This document shows, piece by piece, positions 59,001 through 64,000 of a DNA stretch of 64,000 bases. The position numbers and the translations under genes are program-made. Below the pieces are notes generated by a model. The model made no database searches and was not told the origin of the DNA. It saw only the letters and a program-made list of their open reading frames with translations. How positions within the stretch are numbered: position 1 is the stretch's first letter; each line of letters opens with the position of its first letter. Where the stretch lies: the NCBI GenBank assembly GCA_016802295.1, contig JAESIW010000157.1, positions 407,847 through 471,846 of the forward strand, read 5' to 3'. The stretch comes from Brachionus rotundiformis. Its lineage: Eukaryota > Rotifera > Eurotatoria > Ploima > Brachionidae.

Positions 59001-59159
59001 CTAATTATATTTGGCATCTGTTTCTTCAGCCATGCCAGAAAAAAACACCTCTTTATATTGGGAAAATTTATTTTTATTTCCTTTTAGTGGTCGTCCAACA
59101 ATTTTTTTCAAATTGGTAGATTCCAAAATGAAAACTTTACCAAAGTAAGAAAAAAGCAT
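59001..59159 (-). CDS. Possible small protein or exon (52 codons)
   Basis: A frame from ATG 59159 to TAG encodes MLFSYFGKVFILESTNLKK, a basic middle and SGMAEETDAKYN; it stays open upstream to about 59228. Composition of the last 35 codons looks coding (KEVFFSGMAEETDAKYN), and there is one hydrophobic segment. No start codon suits the longer frame, so it may be the last exon of a gene whose other exons I cannot place, or a chance frame. Confidence 0.25.
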   Translation of the reverse strand: MLFSYFGKVFILESTNLKKIVGRPLKGNKNKFSQYKEVFFSGMAEETDAKYN

Positions 59160-59229
59160 AGTTCCAAAAAAAAGTTTTAGAGAATGAGAAATAAAAAAAG
59201 AAAAGGGTTCTTTAAGGGGCTCATACAAA

Positions 59230-60265
59230 TTAAGATTTTATATTTAATCTAAAGAATCCAAGATTTTAATGAACAATAAGTAATAATAATTAAGTCTTAA
59301 CAATTTTTTGCTTTAGTTTGTAATCAATTTTTATTTACTATTAAAAGGCACAAAAAATTGATAAGCAATTTCCTAGATACTATCTTTTGAATTAGTTGAT
59401 TATTTTTGTCTGGTTTTAAAAATAAAATATAATTTTGCATATTATTTGTTATGTCATCTACCCATAAATATCTAATATAAATTAATATTCTTTATCAGCC
59501 AAGTGTCTTTTGATAGTATATTTCTTATAAAGTACTTATTGACCATCTAGGCTTTTTCTTTAAAAATTTTTGATTATTATTTTTTTAAATTAGTTTTATG
59601 CTAATTATTATTTAATTTTATCAATTTAATATCGAACAATTCAACAAAAGAAATATTAAATGTATAATACATATGCTTCAGTGATTTGTTCAAAAATAAT
59701 TATTATTATTATAAAAGTATAGACATAAATGAGCTTTCGCAAGTGTTTTAAAAAAAATTTGCCAGATTTACTTGATGGATCTAAAAAGTTTCAGTACAGT
59801 AGAATATGTGTAAACTCCTCGTGCTTATATGTTAATTGACTAATACTAAAGTTATTTTTTTATTTTTTAAAATTTTACTTAGTAAATTTATTTTAATAAA
59901 TTCCAATCGACAGTTAAATAGGGATCATTTTTTATACAAATTTATTAAGCTAGTATAAATCTGCCTAGAAAGTATTCAATTTTAGGTAAGTTAAATTTGA
60001 GCTAGGCTTACAATTTTAAAATAAAAAACATCTGAAATGTTTCTTTTGCAAAATTTTTTATAAAGTATAATTTTATAATAAATTTTGTAAATATTCAGCG
60101 TCATATTTTATGAAAAGCGATGTTGGAACTACTATTAAGATAGAATTATTCCTAAATGACAATATTGTTTGAATAAGCAAGTTAAATAAGCCACGAACAT
60201 ACTCTAGAATAAAATTTCATATCTTTTATTAAGTTAAATTAGATTTAAAAAAAATAAAACAAAAA
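59230..60265. other. Spacer upstream of HMBS
   Basis: AT-rich, no exon or repeat recognised; HMBS promoter expected near its right end. Confidence 0.4.
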
Positions 60266-61556
60266 ATGAGCTCAGAAAAACCAACCTCAAGTGAATTAAG
60301 CGATTCGCAACCAACAAACAGGACCCATTTTAAGATAGGCTCAAGAAAAAGCAAACTGGCTATGGTACAATCTGAATAGTAATTATTAAAATAAATAATT
60401 AATTTTCTACAATTATTTTTATTTTATTTAAAGTATAAAATCAAGAATGGAGCAAATGTTCCCTGATTTTACTTTTGAAATAGTTAACTTTGACACCAAA
60501 GGTGACAAAATACTCAATATAGCTCTTCCGAAGATAGGTGACAAGGGTTTATTTACCAAAGAGTTGGAGGACGCGTTATCAGATAGTCGGATAGATTTTG
60601 TTGTGCATTCCTTAAAAGACATGCCTTGTCAAACTTTGCCGGAAAATTTGACTATTTCTGGTATTCCCGAGCGAGAAGATCCAAGTGATTCGCTGGTAAT
60701 TGCAAAGCGATGGGCTGACAGCAGAAAAACTTTGGATGACTTTCCAGAAAATAGCATTATTGGCACAAGCTCACTGCGTAGAATATCTCAGCTAAAAGAA
60801 AAATATCCAAAGCTTAGATTTGAGACCATACGTGGTAACCTACAGACCAGATTTAGCAAAATGGATGATGATGAAAAATTCGATGCCATAATTCTGGCCA
60901 CAGCAGGCCTCAAACGAATGAACTATGAAGATCGAATTTCACAGATACTGCCGCCAGAAATTTGCCTTCACGCAGTCAGCCAAGGTGCCCTAGGAATTGA
61001 ATCTAGGCGAAATGACATTGAGATGATTCGAATGATAAATAGATTGAATGATGAGGAAACATTTCTCCGATGCATAGCAGAGCGAACTTTCCTCGCCAAA
61101 TTGGAGGGTGGATGCAGTGCACCCATTGGTGTCAATTCACAGATAACTAAAAATTCCATTATTTTGGAAGGAGCTGTTTTTAACTTGGAAGGCACTACAA
61201 GAATTCAGGACAAGTTTGAGATTAATTTTGAGGATTCGTCGAGTGCCTGTCCATTATTGACCGTGGCTACTGAAGAATCAATTGTGAATGATTCCAATAA
61301 GACGGCTAGCCCCAAAAGAAATCTGGAAGAATCGGAAGAAAAAAACCAAAAACGTGTTAAATTGGAAAAAGTTGAAGATAAAAAAGATAAAGACTTGAGC
61401 GTCAAGAATTTTTGTTTTTTAACTGATTTGAACATGGATGAGAATAAGATGCACAAGGCTGAACTATGTGGTTTGCATTTAGCCCAAAAACTCAAGGACA
61501 AAGGTGCTGATTTGTTAATTAATGAGATAAAAATAGCCGTCCATGGCAGCTTTTAA
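60266..61556 (+). CDS. HMBS: HMBS, hydroxymethylbilane synthase (two exons)
   Basis: Exons 60266-60378 and 60434-61556 join in phase 2 into 411 residues (human: 361). Exon 1 gives a Ser/Thr-rich leader and FKIGSRKSKLAMVQSE. Exon 2 carries FDTKGDKILNIALPKIG, GLFTKELEDAL, VVHSLKDMPC, IIGTSSLRR, IRGNLQTRFSKM, AVSQGALGIE and CIAERTFLAKLEGGCSAPIG; the Cys of GGCSAP binds the dipyrromethane cofactor and GTSSLRR and RGNLQTR bind the growing pyrrole chain. It polymerises four porphobilinogen units in cytosolic heme synthesis. Unusual: domain 3 holds an extra charged stretch of about 45 residues (TASPKRNLEESEEKNQKRV to KVEDKKDKDL) with NLS-like basic clusters, before the normal helix HKAELCGLHLAQKLKDKGAD. 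The ATG at 60447 is internal. Confidence 0.92.
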
Positions 61557-62677
61557 TCAAGAAAGCTTTAAAAAAATAATTCTTTTTAAATCAAAATTGT
61601 TTGGTTTTTATTTTCATTTGTTATATTATATTTTAGTTATTGAGCCTATATTATCATTCATATAAAATAAAAAATAGCTAAATATCATACTTGTTTTTAA
61701 GTATCGAAATTTAGCGAGTTCATCGAGTAAAAATACAATTGAAACTTAAAATTTAAAAAATAGCGACTAAGAAAAAAGTAACTTTAATTTGTTTTTAATT
61801 TGAGAAAAATTTTAGCTAATGAACATTTATTTTTAATTCTTTTTTTCTTTCATTATTATTTTGAATAAATTTTAACAAAAAAAATTTGATAAATTTTTTT
61901 TTTATTTTGGCAATTATGGTACCAAATTGAACTAGCAGAAAGTTTTAAATATTAAATTTTTTATTTAAAACAAAAAGTTTCTATTTTATTAATTAAATAG
62001 ATATATTTTTTAATTTTGATGTTTTGCTGACATCTGGGTCTTATTTTTAATTCGTTTTTTGGATCTGTTTTTATTTTAAATTCTTGAGCGAAAAAAAATT
62101 TTTAAATAACTTCGGAATATTTAATATTAATAAACCCTAGTAATAAACCAAATGCACATCATAATTTTTAATTTTGATCATCAATTGAGCTTCAAAGCCA
62201 ATTTAAAAATTACCTGACATACAGAAGAATTTTATTTCTTTATTTCAGTGGTTTAACTTTGGATACTTAAATTTTCAGATTAGGTCTTATATAAAATGTA
62301 TGTAAAATATTTGGAACTGGTATAATGAAAATTATAAATTGAAATAGAATCATTTGAAGTGATTTCATCATGAGATAATTTTTATTATTTATATAAAATA
62401 TTATAAATAAATGAATAAAAAAAAACAATTTCATGTCTGATCTATTTAAATAAAATAAAATACCAAATTATTACAAAATTTATAATTTTTTAATCAATTA
62501 GATAGTCAATCATAACATTAATAAACTGTCAATTTAATAATTAAAAAATAAAATTATTCGTCTTGAAAATTGAGATAAAAATTGGTAATTAAAAACCTTT
62601 TGAATGAATTGTGAACGCGGTAAATAAACGACTTTAAAATTTCATTCATTCATATTAATGATAATAAAAAACCTTTA
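61557..62677. other. Tail-to-tail spacer
   Basis: Between the ends of HMBS and the terminal minus-strand gene; AT-rich with nothing recognised. Confidence 0.4.
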
Positions 62678-64000
62678 TCAAATACCATTCATACGATTCA
62701 CCGATTTGTGCACTTTGAATGCTTTCTCTCGCTCGTAATTAGTTCCAGGACTTTCTCGATAGATATTTTTAATTTGTTCTGCATTAAAATTGTCTTGTAT
62801 TGGTTTTAAAAGCAAATTCTTAAATATCAGTAAATTATTTTGTGATTATATGAGTTAGTAAATTGTTTAAAAAAATTCAAATAATTTCTTATTTTAAAAC
62901 CTTGACAAGGACTAAACTAATTTACCTTTTACTAAATAATCTTATATCTTGATAATAAAGTTTTATTTGAAAACTACTTCTTAATTAAAATTAACTAGGA
63001 TCGACCCAGAATTCTAAACAAGAATTTTTTTTAGATTTAATTTTTTCCTTTTAATTAATAATTCAGCAGTTTAAAAGTCAAAATGGTAAAAATTTTGTTT
63101 AAATTAATTAATTTTTATTTTTAAAAAATTAAAAGAGAAACTTTTGTAATTTTAAGACTTTTTATTTTTTTAAGACTTTGGAAAATATAGCCAATAATTT
63201 ACATAGATTATTTTCAATTTGGTCCTTCGGTCATCAGATCAAGTTTTAACCCAATGAATTAAAAATTATGTATATTAATGGATAAAGAAATAATCAGACT
63301 GAATTTATAAAGACTGCAATAGCCTTAATGGCTAAGTGCTAATTTTTTGCACTGGTATAAATCACTAAATCGTATGGACTACTGCACCTAATTCTATCAT
63401 AATTATGTAAATAAAAAAATATTAATAATACAAAAAAAGGTTTTGCAGATACCATTTGATCGAAAAGCCCCAAATTAGTTCCTCTAAGCTCTTAGACTGA
63501 CTTTTGGAATGAGTTGTCAGATTCCAATAAACATGAAAATGAATAAATACAAAAAATATAATAAATTTTAGTTTGTTATTTAAATTTAAGTCATAATTCT
63601 AAATAATTCACAGATGTCTGAACATTCTTTTTATTTTTTTATTATCCATTTTTTTCATACATATGATTTTTAAATAGTAAGATAAATAAATATAAACAAT
63701 TAATTATTAATTTTTGTTTTCAAATGAACATTTACCATCAGCTAATTGACCGTGGTATTTTATTTTCTTTAAAATTAGCTAACTTTTGGGTCCATTCAAG
63801 AAAAAATCGCTGTATTTTAAAATATTAAGAAAGAAGATAATAGAAAATACAAATAACGTTTTTTTTTTAAGTATTAAAATATTACCCCTTGGTTAAATAT
63901 TGGCAAATCATTGGTAAATCTAATTGAATTTTGTCTTGTTGTATTTTCATAATCATTACAGGCCATGTTCATATCATTTCCATAAAAATCTCTTGAATTA
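62678..64000 (-). CDS. Unrecognised gene, last two exons (5' part outside the window)
   Basis: From the window edge to 63886 the minus strand encodes NSRDFYGNDMNMACNDYENT, TRQNSIRFTNDLPIFNQG and reaches a donor GTAATA in phase 0. At 62818-62678, after TTTAAG, a phase-0 exon reads NLLLKPIQDNFNAEQIKNIY, RESPGTNYEREKAFKVHK, SVNRMNGI and stops. The two exons are joined across a 1.07-kb intron by phase only; another exon could lie between. Composition is clearly coding in AT-rich surroundings. No domain recognised. Confidence 0.55.
62819..63885 (-). other. Intron of the terminal gene
   Basis: AT-rich. TGGCTAAGTG at 63329-63338 next to a GTGC/GCAC stem resembles the A-box region of the tRNA-derived SINE at 18.1 kb, heavily decayed. 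Confidence 0.35.

Noticed and set aside
63420..63540. Minus-strand WNLTTHSKSQSKSLEEL, reminiscent of a reverse-transcriptase C-terminus
   Set aside because: Only one loosely matching motif; not enough to call an element.

Overview
The window is AT-rich animal nuclear DNA. Its genes are bilaterian (ESCRT-III, a HECT ligase, a DYRK kinase, TALE and bHLH factors, heme and leucine metabolism). Many introns are short (about 40-60 bases, GT..AG), and intergenic DNA is littered with dead non-LTR retrotransposons, small foldback elements and tRNA-derived repeats. Taken together I infer a small invertebrate genome, most likely a monogonont rotifer (Brachionus-like); this is an inference from composition and gene style, not a match. 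One 949-base N gap lies at 5953-6901. Most genes are spliced, so I rebuilt exon structures by hand and checked phase at every junction.

Layout. 1-5.0 kb (minus strand): the 3'-truncated CHMP7, a SPATA24 copy and the intronless QRICH1. 5.4-7.8 kb: a retroelement remnant and the gap, flanked by a long direct duplication. 7.9-12.1 kb (minus): a four-exon leucine-rich-repeat gene and two unrecognised genes. 13.3-14.1 kb (plus): a second, inverted SPATA24 copy. 15.4-26.1 kb (plus): TRIP12, with an N-terminal half in three upstream exons and a 3.1-kb intron full of transposable elements. 28.3-29.7 kb: DYRK1A/minibrain. 30.4-32.2 kb: a second LRR gene, sister of the first. 33.4-36.0 kb (minus): PKNOX/PREP in six exons. 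40.2-40.9 kb (minus): USF. 41.4-44.8 kb: dead retrotransposons. 45.5-55.9 kb: five small secreted-protein genes, including a neuropeptide precursor predicted to yield two FNPQTRW-amide peptides and a tiny cationic secreted peptide found only by splicing across a 0.69-kb intron. 56.3-58.7 kb (minus): MCCC1 in seven exons. 60.3-61.6 kb: HMBS. 62.7-64.0 kb (minus): the 3' end of an unrecognised gene.

The genes do not form a pathway; this is ordinary housekeeping and regulatory content. The parts with most novelty are the secreted/peptide cluster, the paired duplications (SPATA24, LRR genes, signal-peptide exon), and the mobile-element structures (a TTAA-flanked piggyBac-like MITE, a three-copy foldback family, and an insertion bounded by a duplication of at least 231 bases).
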